DNA of 64,000 bases from CAIWHR01 sp963811685 (GCA_963811685.1 CAWESK010000021.1:202556-266555), one strand, 5' to 3'. Shown: positions 37,848 through 47,542, counted from the first letter of the stretch. Notes: a model not told the origin generated them from the letters alone. A program made the numbers and translations.

Positions 37848-38891
37848 ATGCCTATCGCGAAAGCGCTCCCGGCTCGACCGGAACCCAGCCGCCGGCGCCG
37901 CAAGTCGTCCCGCCCCGCGCGCCAATCGTCCCGGCGCCAAGTCACCGCGCTCGATTATTCGACCGACACCGAGCCGGGCATCACGCGCGAGGCTCGCGGC
38001 GAAGGATTCGTCTACCGCAGCGCGGGCGGGCGCGTGCTGCGGGGCAAGCAGGTGCTCGCGCGTATCGCTGCGCTGGTGATCCCGCCGGCGTGGCAGGACG
38101 TCTGGATTTGCGCCAACCCCAAGGGTCACCTGCAGGCGACCGGCAAGGATGCGCGCGGACGCAAGCAATACCGCTACCACCCCGTGTGGGTCGCCGAGCG
38201 CGACGCGAACAAATTCGACGCGCTCCACGATTTCGCGCTCGCCCTGCCGCGAATCCGCCGGCGCGTCGCGCAGGACCTCGCAGCTCCGCACCTCACGAAG
38301 AAGCGCGTGCTGGCGGCGGTGGTGCAGCTGATGGATCGCACGTTCATCCGCGTCGGCGGCGAGCGCTATCGGCGCGACAACGGGTCGTTCGGCGCCACCA
38401 CCTTGCGCAATCGCCACGTCCAGGTCGCAGGCGAGGAAATCGTCTTCGACTTTCGCGGCAAGTCCGGCAAACGCCATCGGATCGAAATCGAGGACGCCCG
38501 CATCGCATCGGTGATTCGCCGCTGCCTCGAGTATCCGGGACAGCTCTTCGTCTATCACGAAAACGGCGAGGTGAAATGCATATCGGCCGCCGACGTCAAC
38601 GCCTATCTGGCCGAGGCAAGCGGCCGCTCCGTCACCAGCAAGGATTTCCGGACCTGGGGCGGCACGGTCCGCGCAGCGGAGTACCTCCGCGGAGTGCGCC
38701 GCGAAGAGGAGCGCCCGGCGAAACGGCATATCCGCGATGCGATCCGCAGCGCGTCGCGGCTCCTCGGCAACACGCCCGCCGTGTGCCGGCGAAGCTACAT
38801 TCATCCTGCGGTCTTCCAGTGCTACGAAGCGGGCATCGGCGCCAGGCCCAAGGCGATATCGGGACTGCGGACCGGGAGCGCGCCGCGTTGA
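37848..38891 (+). CDS. DNA topoisomerase IB (poxvirus type)
   Basis: A 347-residue bacterial type IB enzyme. The N-terminal domain reads ALDYSTDTEPGITREARGEGFVYRS and IPPAWQDVWICANPKGHLQATGKDARGRKQYRYHPVW; the catalytic domain shows MDRTFIRVGGERYRRDNGSFG, ISAADVNAYLAE, KDFRTWGGTVRAAEYL and the nucleophilic tyrosine in CRRSYIHPAVF. It relaxes supercoils by a 3'-phosphotyrosine link. ATG 37848 is preferred; ATG 37824 is in frame upstream. The frame is intact. Confidence 0.93.
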   Translation: MPIAKALPARPEPSRRRRKSSRPARQSSRRQVTALDYSTDTEPGITREARGEGFVYRSAGGRVLRGKQVLARIAALVIPPAWQDVWICANPKGHLQATGKDARGRKQYRYHPVWVAERDANKFDALHDFALALPRIRRRVAQDLAAPHLTKKRVLAAVVQLMDRTFIRVGGERYRRDNGSFGATTLRNRHVQVAGEEIVFDFRGKSGKRHRIEIEDARIASVIRRCLEYPGQLFVYHENGEVKCISAADVNAYLAEASGRSVTSKDFRTWGGTVRAAEYLRGVRREEERPAKRHIRDAIRSASRLLGNTPAVCRRSYIHPAVFQCYEAGIGARPKAISGLRTGSAPR

Positions 38892-38910
38892 GCCTGCTCG
38901 CGGCGGCAGC

Positions 38911-39555
38911 ATGAATCGACATCCGCGCCGGGCCGATTCCTACCATCCGCATGCGCGAGGTGCGACCTATCGCACGCTCGTCCGCAACAAGGCCATCGCG
39001 CCGGTTCCGCGATCGTCGCAGGCACGCGGCTCGATGACGATGCTGCTCTGGATTGCGGCCGCGGTCCTGCTGTTCGAGGAGTGGTTCTGGGCCGAAAGCA
39101 CGCGCGCGATCGCGAGACTTTCGTCGATCGCCCACCTTTCGGCGCTGGAATCGTGGATTCGACGGCGTCCCCCGGCGCAGGCGCTGATGCTGTTTGTTGT
39201 GCCGATCCTCGTGATCTATCCGTTCAAGGTGGTCGCACTCATCGCGCTCGCGCGTGGCGATCTCGCGTTGGGAGGCGCGGCCTTCGTCGCGGCGAAGCTC
39301 GCCGCGACGGCGGTGTTCGCCCGGCTCTATGAGCTGACGGAGCCTGCGATCCTGCACTTCGGCTGGGTGCGCGTGGCGAAGATCAGATTCCTCGCCGTGC
39401 GTGCCTACCTCCACGCCTGGCTCAACGCCCGGCCCTCCTATCGGCGCGCGCGCGCGCTGATCCGCGAGCACTCCGCAAGGCTCGCGCATCGCTACCGCGT
39501 CGCCTGTCGGCTGCAGGGTCGCCGGCGCAATACCCGTATGGATACGTCCGCGTAA
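38911..39555 (+). CDS. Membrane protein of unknown function
   Basis: A 214-residue protein starting MNRHPRRADSYHPHARGATYRTLVRNK, 19 bases after the topoisomerase stop. Two hydrophobic helices (MLLWIAAAVLLFEEWFW, about 43-60; ALMLFVVPILVIYPFKVVALIALA, about 91-114), then a third weaker one and a strongly basic tail with YELTEPAILHFGWVRVAKIRF. An inner start MTMLLWIAA (residue 42) is possible. Not a recognised family to me. Confidence 0.6.
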   Translation: MNRHPRRADSYHPHARGATYRTLVRNKAIAPVPRSSQARGSMTMLLWIAAAVLLFEEWFWAESTRAIARLSSIAHLSALESWIRRRPPAQALMLFVVPILVIYPFKVVALIALARGDLALGGAAFVAAKLAATAVFARLYELTEPAILHFGWVRVAKIRFLAVRAYLHAWLNARPSYRRARALIREHSARLAHRYRVACRLQGRRRNTRMDTSA

Positions 39556-39576
39556 GGTCGCGCGGGCGGAGGCGGA

Positions 39577-39834
39577 TCAGAACGTCCAGGGGTTGAGCTT
39601 CTTGTTGACGCCTTCGACGTACGCGCGCGTCTCGAGGAGCATTCGCTTCAGGTTCGCCGGATTCTTGAGATCCTGGATCAGATTTCCTTCAAACGTGCCG
39701 ACGATCTCGTCCTTGTCGTAAAGACGAAATCCCAGCTTCCGGTGATAGTCCTGCAGTTCGGCGACGACATGATAGGGCGCAAAGGCACGGCGCACCTTTT
39801 CCAGGATTTCATCGCTCGTCAACGTCATGCTCAT
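39577..39834 (-). CDS. Small conserved-looking protein, unknown
   Basis: An 85-residue protein starting MSMTLTSDEILEKVRRAF (inner Met at codon 3 possible). The middle carries YHRKLGFRLYDKDEIVGTFEGNLI and the end MLLETRAYVEGVNKKLNPWTF. The balanced composition with K, D, Y and F differs from shadow frames and supports a real gene. No family recognised. Convergent with the preceding membrane protein gene (21-bp gap). Confidence 0.6.
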   Translation of the reverse strand: MSMTLTSDEILEKVRRAFAPYHVVAELQDYHRKLGFRLYDKDEIVGTFEGNLIQDLKNPANLKRMLLETRAYVEGVNKKLNPWTF

Positions 39835-39882
39835 TCGATCCTCCGAACCGATGCCTGATTTCCCTCCCCCGCAGGTTGGACA

Positions 39883-40161
39883 TCACGTCACCGCGCATCC
39901 CTTGTCGCTCCCTTCGCCGTCGAGCCGATTCGCGACGACCACCGGAACGGGACCGCCGCCCGCCTCAACCGATATTTGCAGGATTTGCTTCAATGCCGCC
40001 ACTGCCTGGTCGAGTGCAGCGCACGCGATTCGCGTCTTGTGCGCAGGCAACACCAGCTCTTCGTCGGGTATGTCGTCCGCGCACTTGAGGTCTGCGCTCA
40101 ACACCGCCAATGAGTCGAGAATCCTGACGACCTCGATCGAGACTTCCTTGGTGGGGTGCAT
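39883..40161 (-). CDS. Small acidic protein, unknown
   Basis: A 92-residue protein, MHPTKEVSIEVVRILDSLAV, with DDIPDEELVLPAHKTRIACAALDQAVAALKQILQ, mostly helical, and a C-terminal VPVVVANRLDGEG. Coding-like composition. It precedes the small gene at 39834 on the same strand (48-bp gap), so the two may be cotranscribed. No family recognised. Confidence 0.5.
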   Translation of the reverse strand: MHPTKEVSIEVVRILDSLAVLSADLKCADDIPDEELVLPAHKTRIACAALDQAVAALKQILQISVEAGGGPVPVVVANRLDGEGSDKGCAVT

Positions 40162-40274
40162 AAGGCTCCGATATGTCGGTTGAACTTGATCCTGCGTTCC
40201 GGCGCCATCAATTTATTCGCGCCCGCGCGGCGGGTCAACAGCGGCTGCAATGGCGCCCGCCGCGGCGCCGGGGC

Positions 40275-41069
40275 CTACACGAGCGAGGCCTGGCCGGTGC
40301 CGGCATCAGCGTCAGCGTCGCCGGCTGCGCCGTCGCGCCAGCGATCGACGAAGCGAAGCAGCCGCCCGAAGCCGAGGTCGACGACGATGGCCAGCAGGCC
40401 GACGACGATGGCGCCCTGAATGATGTAGGCGGTGTTGAAGCCGGTGAGGCCGACGATGATCGGCGTGCCGAGACTCTTGGCGCCCACGGTCGAGGCGAGT
40501 GCCGCGGTGCCGATGTTGATGATCACCGACGTGCGGATGCCCGCGATGATCACCGGCATCGCGAGCGGAATCTCGATGCGCCGCAGGATGCGCGCCGCGC
40601 TCATCCCCAGTCCCTGCGCGGCCTCGCGCGCCGCGGCCGGAACCGACTCGATGCCCGCCACCGTGCTCTGCACGATCGGAAGCAGGCCATAGAGCGCGAG
40701 CGCGATCAGCGCGGGCGCTTCGCCGAATCCGAGCACGGGCGCCGCCACGGCGAGCACGGCGACCGGCGGGAACGTCTGCCCGATCGCGACTGTCCTTTCG
40801 ACCAGCGGGCGAAACTCCAACCCCGACGGCCGGGTGACGAACACGCCGGCGCCCACGCCAATGAGAACGGCAGCGCCGCTCGAAAGCGCCACGAGCTCGA
40901 GATGCGCCACGGTCAGTGCGAGAAAGGTGTCCTGCGTGAAGACCGGCCGGTCGAGCTCGGGAAAGGCCGCCGCGAAGATCGGCCGCAGCTCGTTCATTCC
41001 GAACACGAAGAACACGAGCAGCGCCGTGAACCAGAGCAACGGATCGCGCGCAAGTTCCTTGACGCTCAT
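40275..41069 (-). CDS. yehW: Osmoprotectant ABC transporter permease (YehW type)
   Basis: A 264-residue inner-membrane permease with six helices, MSVKELARDPLLWFTALLVFF. The BPD_transp_1 EAA loop is seen as EAAQGLGMSAARILRRIEIPLAMPVIIAGIRTS. It pairs with YehY to form the pore of a quaternary-amine (glycine betaine type) importer. The start overlaps the ATPase stop by 4 bases. The order binding protein-YehY-ATPase-YehW is exactly that of E. coli yehZYXW. Confidence 0.9.
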   Translation of the reverse strand: MSVKELARDPLLWFTALLVFFVFGMNELRPIFAAAFPELDRPVFTQDTFLALTVAHLELVALSSGAAVLIGVGAGVFVTRPSGLEFRPLVERTVAIGQTFPPVAVLAVAAPVLGFGEAPALIALALYGLLPIVQSTVAGIESVPAAAREAAQGLGMSAARILRRIEIPLAMPVIIAGIRTSVIINIGTAALASTVGAKSLGTPIIVGLTGFNTAYIIQGAIVVGLLAIVVDLGFGRLLRFVDRWRDGAAGDADADAGTGQASLV

Positions 41070-41998
41070 GGCCGCGGCTGCACGAGATCCGCGAGGACGA
41101 TCGCACCGACGGTGCGCCCCTCCCCGTCGGCGACCGGAAGCCGGTCGACCCGGCGTGCGATCAGCGTCGACAGCGCTTCGCGCAGGCTCGCCGAGAGGGC
41201 GATGGGCTCGCCGGCGGCGGTTTCGCCGGGACGCACGAACGCGGCCACCGTGTCGAGGCCGAGCAGCTTGATGCCGATGTCGCTGCGGCCGACGAAATCG
41301 GAGACGAAATCGGTGGCGGGATGCGACAGGATCTCGCGTGCCGTGCCGACCTGGACGAGGCGGCCCTGGTCGAGGAGAACGATGCGCGTGGCGAGGCGCA
41401 GCGCCTCGTCGATGTCATGCGTGACGAGAAGAATCGTCTTGCCCGACGCCTTGTGAATGCGGGCGATCTCCTGTTGCAGCGCGTCCCGCGTGACGGGATC
41501 GAGCGACCCGAACGGTTCGTCCATGAGCAGCACCGCCGGGTCGCCCGCCAACGCCCGCGCCACGCCGACCCGCTGCTGCTGGCCGCCCGACAGTTGGTGC
41601 GGATAACGGCGGCGAAACGCTTGCGGTGCGAGATGCAGAAGCTCCAGGAGCTCGGTGACGCGGTCGCGGATCCGCGCGCGCGGCCAGCCCAGCAAGTCCG
41701 GCACCGTCGCGATGTTCTGTTCGACGGTCCAGTGCGGGAACAGGCCGATCGACTGGATCGCGTATCCCATGCGCCGGCGCAACGCTTCCGGTTCGAAGCG
41801 CCGGATCTCCTCGCCGGCAAACAGGATGCGACCGCGATCGTGCTCGACCAGCCGGTTGACCATCTTGAGCGTCGTGGACTTGCCCGAACCGGAGCGGCCG
41901 ATCACGACGACGAATTCGCCCTCTTCGATCGTCAGCGAAAGGTCGTCGATGGCGACACGACCGTCAAACGACTTGCCGACGTGCTCGAACGCGATCAT
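41066..41998 (-). CDS. yehX: Osmoprotectant ABC transporter ATP-binding protein (YehX type)
   Basis: A 310-residue ATPase of the QAT class: Walker A GRSGSGKSTTLK, signature LSGGQQQRVGVARAL, Walker B VLLMDEPFGSLD and H-loop LVTHDIDEAL. The C-terminal 60 residues form a CBS-like part (LSASLREALSTLIARRVDRLPVADGEGRTVGAIV), the ionic-strength sensor found in OpuA relatives. The start (MIAFEHVGKSFDG) overlaps the yehY stop by 4 bases and its own stop overlaps yehW, so all three are coupled. Confidence 0.93.
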   Translation of the reverse strand: MIAFEHVGKSFDGRVAIDDLSLTIEEGEFVVVIGRSGSGKSTTLKMVNRLVEHDRGRILFAGEEIRRFEPEALRRRMGYAIQSIGLFPHWTVEQNIATVPDLLGWPRARIRDRVTELLELLHLAPQAFRRRYPHQLSGGQQQRVGVARALAGDPAVLLMDEPFGSLDPVTRDALQQEIARIHKASGKTILLVTHDIDEALRLATRIVLLDQGRLVQVGTAREILSHPATDFVSDFVGRSDIGIKLLGLDTVAAFVRPGETAAGEPIALSASLREALSTLIARRVDRLPVADGEGRTVGAIVLADLVQPRP

Positions 41999-43140
41999 CC
42001 GGCGGGCGCGACTCGATAGCTCGCGAGGATCTGGAAGGCCGCATCGACGACGACCGCCAGCGCAACGACGGGAATGACGCCGAGCAGGACGAGGTCGAGC
42101 GCGCCACTCGCGAGGCCCTGGAACACGAGCGCGCCCAGACCGCCGGCCCCGATCAACGCCGCGACGACCGCGAGGCCCACTGCCTGCACGGCGGCAATTC
42201 GCAATCCGGAAAGAAATACCGGCAGCGCGATCGGCAGCTCGACCTTGCGGAAGATCTGCCCTCGGCTCAGTCCCATCCCCGTGGCGGCTTCGACGACGGG
42301 TCGTGGCACCTGCCCGAGGCCGGCCACGGTGCTCCGGACGACCGGCAACAACGAATAGAGGATGAGCGCGACGACCGCCGGCGCCATCCCGATGCCGCTG
42401 ATTCCGAGTCGACGCAAACCCGGCAGCGTGGAGGCAACGAGTGCAAGCGGCACCATGAGGAGACCGAACAACGCAATCGACGGGATCGTCTGAATGACAT
42501 TGAGCACGGCGAAGACGGGCACCTGCGATTGCGCGCGGCGATAGAGCGCGATGCCGAGCGGAATGCCGACGAGCAGCGTCGGCAGCAGCGCGGCGACGAC
42601 GATTTCGATGTGCCGGCCGAGCGCCACGTGAAAGACGTCTTTGCGGGTTGCGTACTCTCTCAAGACCGAGAGGTGGTCGAGCTCGCCGGCGAGCAGCAAC
42701 GCGACGATGGGCAGCAGCACGGTCAGATGCGCGAGCACGGCGGCGACCGGGCCAAGGCGAAGCCGCTCGATGGCGTCGACCGCGGCGAGCCACACGATGA
42801 GCGCGAGCAGCCAGAAGCCGCCACCGAACGAAGTCCGGCTGGTCGCCGGCGCGGTTTCGGCGAGGCGCGCCGCGTGGACGCCGGCAAGCCACGTGAGACC
42901 GAACAGCAACAGCGTCGCGGCGATGGCAACCGCCGCGTGCGTGCGCTGCCGTTGCGGCAGGAAGATTCCCACGACCAGAACCGTCGCTGGCAGGAGCAGC
43001 AGGGAGCCCCAGGCGCCGGCAATCTGCGCGAGGGAAATCGCGGTGCCGGTCACCAGCCGATTGGGGGCCACGGTCAGGAACGCGAGGCCCCAGGCAGCGG
43101 CGAGCGCGCCGACCGCAAGGACGAGAAGAACGCGGTTCAT
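41995..43140 (-). CDS. yehY: Osmoprotectant ABC transporter permease (YehY type)
   Basis: A 381-residue permease with four extra N-terminal helices before the core, as in E. coli YehY (385). The transport domain reads VLNVIQTIPSIALFGLLMVPL, then the EAA loop EAATGMGLSRGQIFRKVELPIALPVFLSGLR and LIGAGGLGALVFQGLA. It lies 22 bases after the binding-protein stop and is coupled to yehX. Confidence 0.9.
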   Translation of the reverse strand: MNRVLLVLAVGALAAAWGLAFLTVAPNRLVTGTAISLAQIAGAWGSLLLLPATVLVVGIFLPQRQRTHAAVAIAATLLLFGLTWLAGVHAARLAETAPATSRTSFGGGFWLLALIVWLAAVDAIERLRLGPVAAVLAHLTVLLPIVALLLAGELDHLSVLREYATRKDVFHVALGRHIEIVVAALLPTLLVGIPLGIALYRRAQSQVPVFAVLNVIQTIPSIALFGLLMVPLALVASTLPGLRRLGISGIGMAPAVVALILYSLLPVVRSTVAGLGQVPRPVVEAATGMGLSRGQIFRKVELPIALPVFLSGLRIAAVQAVGLAVVAALIGAGGLGALVFQGLASGALDLVLLGVIPVVALAVVVDAAFQILASYRVAPAG

Positions 43141-43162
43141 CGCGCGAGCGCCTAGCCGCGCG

Positions 43163-44089
43163 TCACTTGATGAAGCCCTTGGCCCTCAGATAGGTGGCGG
43201 CCACTTGTTTCGCGTCCTGCCCTTCGATGGCGATCTTCGCGTTGAGCGTCTGCAGCGTCGGCGTATCGAGCGAGGCGAATACCGGGGCCAGCGTGTCCTT
43301 GATCTTGGGATAACGATTGAGCACGTCGGCACGAACGATGGGGGCCGGCGCGTAGATCGGCTGGATGCCCTTGGGATCGTCCATGATCACGAGGCCCAGC
43401 GCCGCGAGCGCGCCGTCGGTGCCGTAGGCCATCGCGCCGTTGACGCCCGACGTTCCTTCGGCGGCCGCCTTGATGGTCACCGCCGTGTCGCCGCCCGCAA
43501 GCGTCAGGATCTGGTCCTGGCCCAGCTTGAATCCGTACGCCGCCTGGAACGCCGGCAGCGCATCGGAGCGCTCGACGAATTCGGCGGAGGCGGCAAGCTT
43601 GAACCGGCCCCCGGAAGAAACCCACTTGCCGAGATCGGCAAGCGACTTCAATTGGTTCGCCGTGGCGACGTCCTTGCGCACGGCAATGGCCCACGTGTTG
43701 TTGGCCGGCGCCGGCTCCAGCCAGACGATCCTGTTCTTCTCGAAGTCGAGCGCCTTGACTCTTTCGTAACCTGCCTTGGCGTTCTTCCATGCCGGATTCT
43801 TGTCGTCGGCGAAGAAGAACGCGCCGTTCCCCGTGTATTCGGGATAGATGTCGATCTCGCCGGCGGTGATCGCGCCGCGAACGATCTTGGTCGTCCCCAG
43901 CTGCACCTTGTTTTCGGTCTTGATGCCATTGGCTTGCAGCACCTCGATGATCATGTTCCCGAGCAGCGATCCTTCGGTATCGATCTTCGAGCCAACGCGG
44001 ACAGGCGGCGTGGATTGCGCGGTCGCCGGGCCCGCGAAAATCGCGATCGCGAACGCGCTGACTGCAAGTCGCAAGAGCAAGGAGTTCAT
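43163..44089 (-). CDS. yehZ: Osmoprotectant-binding protein (YehZ/OsmF type)
   Basis: A 308-residue periplasmic protein with a cleavable signal peptide (to about residue 25, AGPATAQ). The OpuAC fold is seen in VRVGSKIDTEGSLLGNMIIEVLQANGIK, TTKIVRGAITAGEIDIYPEYTGNG and GVNGAMAYGTDGALAALGL, with the aromatic cage residues expected for quaternary amines. The first gene of the four-gene importer; the signal that controls it was not found in the 26-bp gap to the MFS gene upstream, so the MFS gene may be part of the same transcript. Confidence 0.9.
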   Translation of the reverse strand: MNSLLLRLAVSAFAIAIFAGPATAQSTPPVRVGSKIDTEGSLLGNMIIEVLQANGIKTENKVQLGTTKIVRGAITAGEIDIYPEYTGNGAFFFADDKNPAWKNAKAGYERVKALDFEKNRIVWLEPAPANNTWAIAVRKDVATANQLKSLADLGKWVSSGGRFKLAASAEFVERSDALPAFQAAYGFKLGQDQILTLAGGDTAVTIKAAAEGTSGVNGAMAYGTDGALAALGLVIMDDPKGIQPIYAPAPIVRADVLNRYPKIKDTLAPVFASLDTPTLQTLNAKIAIEGQDAKQVAATYLRAKGFIK

Positions 44090-44115
44090 GTCGGCTTCCT
44101 CGCGATTCGAGGTGG

Positions 44116-45555
44116 CTATGCTACACCGCCATTGCCGGATTCCTGTTTTCGACGGACCCACGCATAGGCGCAGGCCCCGGCCGCCAGGGCCGCAGCCGCT
44201 GCGGCCAATGCCGCCGCGCGGAAGGGTACGGCAAGGGCCACGCCGTGCGCGGCGAGCGCGCCACCGAGCAGCGCCGTCGCGATGAGACCCCCAACCCTGG
44301 CGATCGCACTGTTGAATCCGGACGCGACGCCGGTGTGCTGCTGGTCCACCGAAGAAAGCACCGCGGTGGTGAGCGGCGCAACGGCTATCGCCATGCCAAG
44401 GGACATGACCAGCAAGGCCGGGAACGCCGTCGTCCAATAACTTCCATCACCGGTGATCCTGATCGTCATCGCGCATCCGATCGCCGCGATCATCGGGCCG
44501 ACGGTCAGCGGCAACCGCGGGCCAATCCTCGCGGCCAGCCCACCCATGGTCGATGAGCCCAACGCGATGACGAGCGGCAAGGGCAGCAGCGCCGCACCGG
44601 CTTCGGTTGCCGAATAGTTGCCCGACTCGATCAGCACATAGGGAACGAGGACGAGCATGGCGCTCAACGCGCCGTAAAGCAGCAGCGTGAGCAGCGTCAG
44701 CCCGATGAAGTTGGAAGACCCGAAGAGCGCCGTGCGCACCATCGCGCGATCACCGAGACGGTGCTCGACGACGACAAACAGCACGAGGCAGGCAACGCCC
44801 GCGCCAACGGCGATCATCGTTGCCGGCGAAGCGCGGTCTGAAGCGCTGAGCACGGTGAGTCCCCACGTGAGTGCTGCAAGACCCAGCGTGGCCAGCGCTC
44901 CGCCGGCGAAGTCGAGCGGCCCGTGCCCGGCGTCACGCTCGTTTGGCACGTAGCGAAGCGCCAGCACGATGGCGCCGAGCGCAAGCGGGAGATTGATGAG
45001 GAAAATGGCGCGCCATCCGAAGGTGTCGATCAGGATGCCGCCCACGACAGGCCCGGCGGCGCCCGCGGCGGCGCCGACCGCCGCCCATATGCCGATGGCT
45101 CGGCCACGCGCCTCGCCGCCGAATGTCGCGCCGAGAATCGCCAGGCTGTTCGGCAAGAGAAGGGCGGCGCCGATCCCCTGGAGCACGCGGCCGGCGAAAA
45201 GCCAGGCCATGTTCGGCGCGAGCGCACAGCCCAAAGACGCGAGCGCAAAGAAAGCCGTTCCGACAACGAGGAGCCGACGCTTGCCGTAGAGATCGCCGGC
45301 GGCGCCGCCAATCATAAGCAGCGCGCTCAACGGCAGCAGGTAGGCATTCACGACCCACGCGAGCGCGCCGCCGCTTTCATCGAGGCTGCGGCCGATCGCC
45401 GGCAACGCGACGTTGACGACCGACCCGTCGATAAACGCCAGGCTGGACGCGAGGATCGTGGTGGTGAGAATCCACCGCGCGTGGTCCGGCCTCGCCTCCG
45501 CGGGCGGCGCGGTCGAGCCGGCGATTGCGCGGTCACACGATGGGTATGCGGCCAT
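44116..45555 (-). CDS. MFS multidrug exporter, DHA2 (EmrB/QacA) type
   Basis: A 479-residue protein with 14 helices. Motifs: SLAFIDGSVVNVALPAIGRSL (helix 1, D and VNVALP), GDLYGKRRLLVVG (motif A), RVLQGIGAALLLPNSLAI (motif B), GPVVGGILID (motif C) and WRAIFLINLPL. This is the drug:proton antiporter 14-helix family. The first 26 residues are extra-hydrophilic, so a start further in is possible. Divergent from the peptide-binding protein gene across 174 bp. Confidence 0.9.
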   Translation of the reverse strand: MAAYPSCDRAIAGSTAPPAEARPDHARWILTTTILASSLAFIDGSVVNVALPAIGRSLDESGGALAWVVNAYLLPLSALLMIGGAAGDLYGKRRLLVVGTAFFALASLGCALAPNMAWLFAGRVLQGIGAALLLPNSLAILGATFGGEARGRAIGIWAAVGAAAGAAGPVVGGILIDTFGWRAIFLINLPLALGAIVLALRYVPNERDAGHGPLDFAGGALATLGLAALTWGLTVLSASDRASPATMIAVGAGVACLVLFVVVEHRLGDRAMVRTALFGSSNFIGLTLLTLLLYGALSAMLVLVPYVLIESGNYSATEAGAALLPLPLVIALGSSTMGGLAARIGPRLPLTVGPMIAAIGCAMTIRITGDGSYWTTAFPALLVMSLGMAIAVAPLTTAVLSSVDQQHTGVASGFNSAIARVGGLIATALLGGALAAHGVALAVPFRAAALAAAAAALAAGACAYAWVRRKQESGNGGVA

Positions 45556-45729
45556 TGGCGCGTCGATCAGTGCGGCGGCGGACGGCTTGCCTCGATGATC
45601 TCATGCGAAATGATGGAGTATCACACGCGCTCGCCGATTGACTTGGCCTCACCGACCCCAAATACTTCGCGTCGTGGTCGAAATGACTATCCTTTGATGA
45701 CTCGTTCCGCAACGACCGACAAGATCGCC

Positions 45730-47490
45730 ATGTCGCACTTGATGAGAGGACTGACGCTTGCCGCGGCGTTCATCGTCGCCACGCTCGCTCATGCTGCGGA
45801 TCCCGGCAAGCAATGGCATGGCATCCTGTCGGAGGACGCGCCGGGGTTCGATCCCTCGGGCCCGACCAATACCTCCGCTGCAGCCGTCGTCGAGCTGATC
45901 TTCGATCGCCTGCTCACCTACGATTATCTCGCGCGACCGGCGAAGCTCGTTCCCATGGTCGCGGAAGCGATGCCTGCGGTTGCGGACGAGGGAAAAACGT
46001 GGACCGTCAAGCTGCGCAAGGGCGTCACGTTCGCGTCCGACCCGGCATTCAAGGGCGTGCCCCGCGAGCTGACCGCGCAGGATGTCGTCTATACATTCAA
46101 GCGCTTCATGGATCCGACGCAGCGCTCGCCGTATCAGTTCATGATGCGCAACAAGGTTGTCGGTCTCGACGACCTGGCCCGCGCGGCGAAAAATGGCAAG
46201 CTCGACTACGATGCGCCCATTCCGGGCGTCGAAGCGCTCGATCGCTATACGGTGCGGTTTCGACTGGTAGCGCCCGACTATCGGTTCGGATACCTGCTCG
46301 CCCATACGGCCACCGGCATCGTCGCGCGCGAAGTCGTCGATGCGTACGGCAACGACGTCGGCCGGCATCCGGTCGGCACCGGTCCTTATGTGCTCACGCG
46401 CTGGATTCCGGGCACCCGGGCCGTGCTCGACGCCAACCCGGGCTATCGCGGCTTCGTCTGGGATTTCGCACCGGGAACCGATCCGCGCGACAAGGAAATC
46501 GTGGCGCAGATGCGCGGCAAGCAGATGCCGCAGATCGGACACATCGAGCTCGCGATCATCGAGGAGGACACGACGTATTGGCTCACCTTCCTTCGAGGCG
46601 ACCTCGATGTGGTGAACCTGCTGCCGCGATTCCAGGCGACGGCGCTGGCCGGCGGCAAGCTTGCGCCCGATCTTGCGGCCAAGGGACTCTCGATCTACCG
46701 CGCGCCGCCGCCTGTCGTCGGTTTCACGGCGTTCAACTTTCGCGACCCGGTCGTCGGGGGCTTCTCTCCGGAGAAAGTCGCACTGAGGCGTGCGGTCGCG
46801 CTCGCCTACAACGGAGACGATCTCGTGAACGTGGTGTACCGAGGCACCGCCGAGCGCGCGCAGATGCCGATCCCGCCAGGCGTAATCGGATACGACCCGA
46901 CGTATCGCAGCGGCAATACCTATGATCCCGAGCTCGCGAACCGCCTCCTCGACCGTTTCGGATACAAGCGCGGCAAGGACGGCTTTCGCACATTGCCGGA
47001 TGGCGGGCCGCTCGAGCTCGTGCGCAACTCATACACGGGTGGAACAGCTCGCGACGAGGAGCTGATCTGGCAGAAGTCGATGGAGCGGATCGGATTGCGC
47101 ATCCGGTCGGAAGTGCTGACCGGTGCCGAAAACGCCAAACGATCGACGACCTGCACGACGATGCTGTTCGGCTGGAATTGGTTTGCCGACTACCCCGACG
47201 GCGAAAATTTCATGCAGCTGCTATTCGGACCGAACAGCAATGAAAGCAATGCAGGTTGCTACCGGTCCGAAGCGTACGACCGTCTCTATCGACAGGCCGA
47301 GGCGCTGCCTGACGGAGCGGAGCGCAATCGCCTTTTCATCGCGATGACTCGGCAGTCGGAGGCCGATACGGCGTGGGTGCTTGGGGTGTATCAAAGTCGC
47401 ATCGTCGTCGTGCAGCCGTGGGTGCTCGGTCACAAGACGCACCCATTCCTGTATTCGGTCCTGCCCTACATCGACGTCAAACCGCATTAG
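45730..47490 (+). CDS. Peptide/oligosaccharide-type ABC substrate-binding protein (SBP_bac_5)
   Basis: A 586-residue periplasmic protein. ATG 45730 gives a good signal peptide (MSHLMRGLTLAAAFIVATLAHA); ATG 45697 is 11 codons upstream. Family 5 features: FDPSGPTNTSAAAVVELIFDRLL, AEAMPAVADEGKTWTVKLRKGVTF, VGTGPYVLTRWIPG, LRRAVALAYNGDDLVN, MPIPPGVIGYDP and a C-terminal ADYPDGENFMQLLFGPNSNESN. No permease or ATPase genes are next to it, so it must use components elsewhere. Codon use is slightly less GC-extreme than in the core genes. Confidence 0.88.
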   Translation: MSHLMRGLTLAAAFIVATLAHAADPGKQWHGILSEDAPGFDPSGPTNTSAAAVVELIFDRLLTYDYLARPAKLVPMVAEAMPAVADEGKTWTVKLRKGVTFASDPAFKGVPRELTAQDVVYTFKRFMDPTQRSPYQFMMRNKVVGLDDLARAAKNGKLDYDAPIPGVEALDRYTVRFRLVAPDYRFGYLLAHTATGIVAREVVDAYGNDVGRHPVGTGPYVLTRWIPGTRAVLDANPGYRGFVWDFAPGTDPRDKEIVAQMRGKQMPQIGHIELAIIEEDTTYWLTFLRGDLDVVNLLPRFQATALAGGKLAPDLAAKGLSIYRAPPPVVGFTAFNFRDPVVGGFSPEKVALRRAVALAYNGDDLVNVVYRGTAERAQMPIPPGVIGYDPTYRSGNTYDPELANRLLDRFGYKRGKDGFRTLPDGGPLELVRNSYTGGTARDEELIWQKSMERIGLRIRSEVLTGAENAKRSTTCTTMLFGWNWFADYPDGENFMQLLFGPNSNESNAGCYRSEAYDRLYRQAEALPDGAERNRLFIAMTRQSEADTAWVLGVYQSRIVVVQPWVLGHKTHPFLYSVLPYIDVKPH

Positions 47491-47542
47491 CCTCCCAGGG
47501 CCGAGGGTTCTCGATTCAATGGCGGGAGCCAGATCGAGCATG

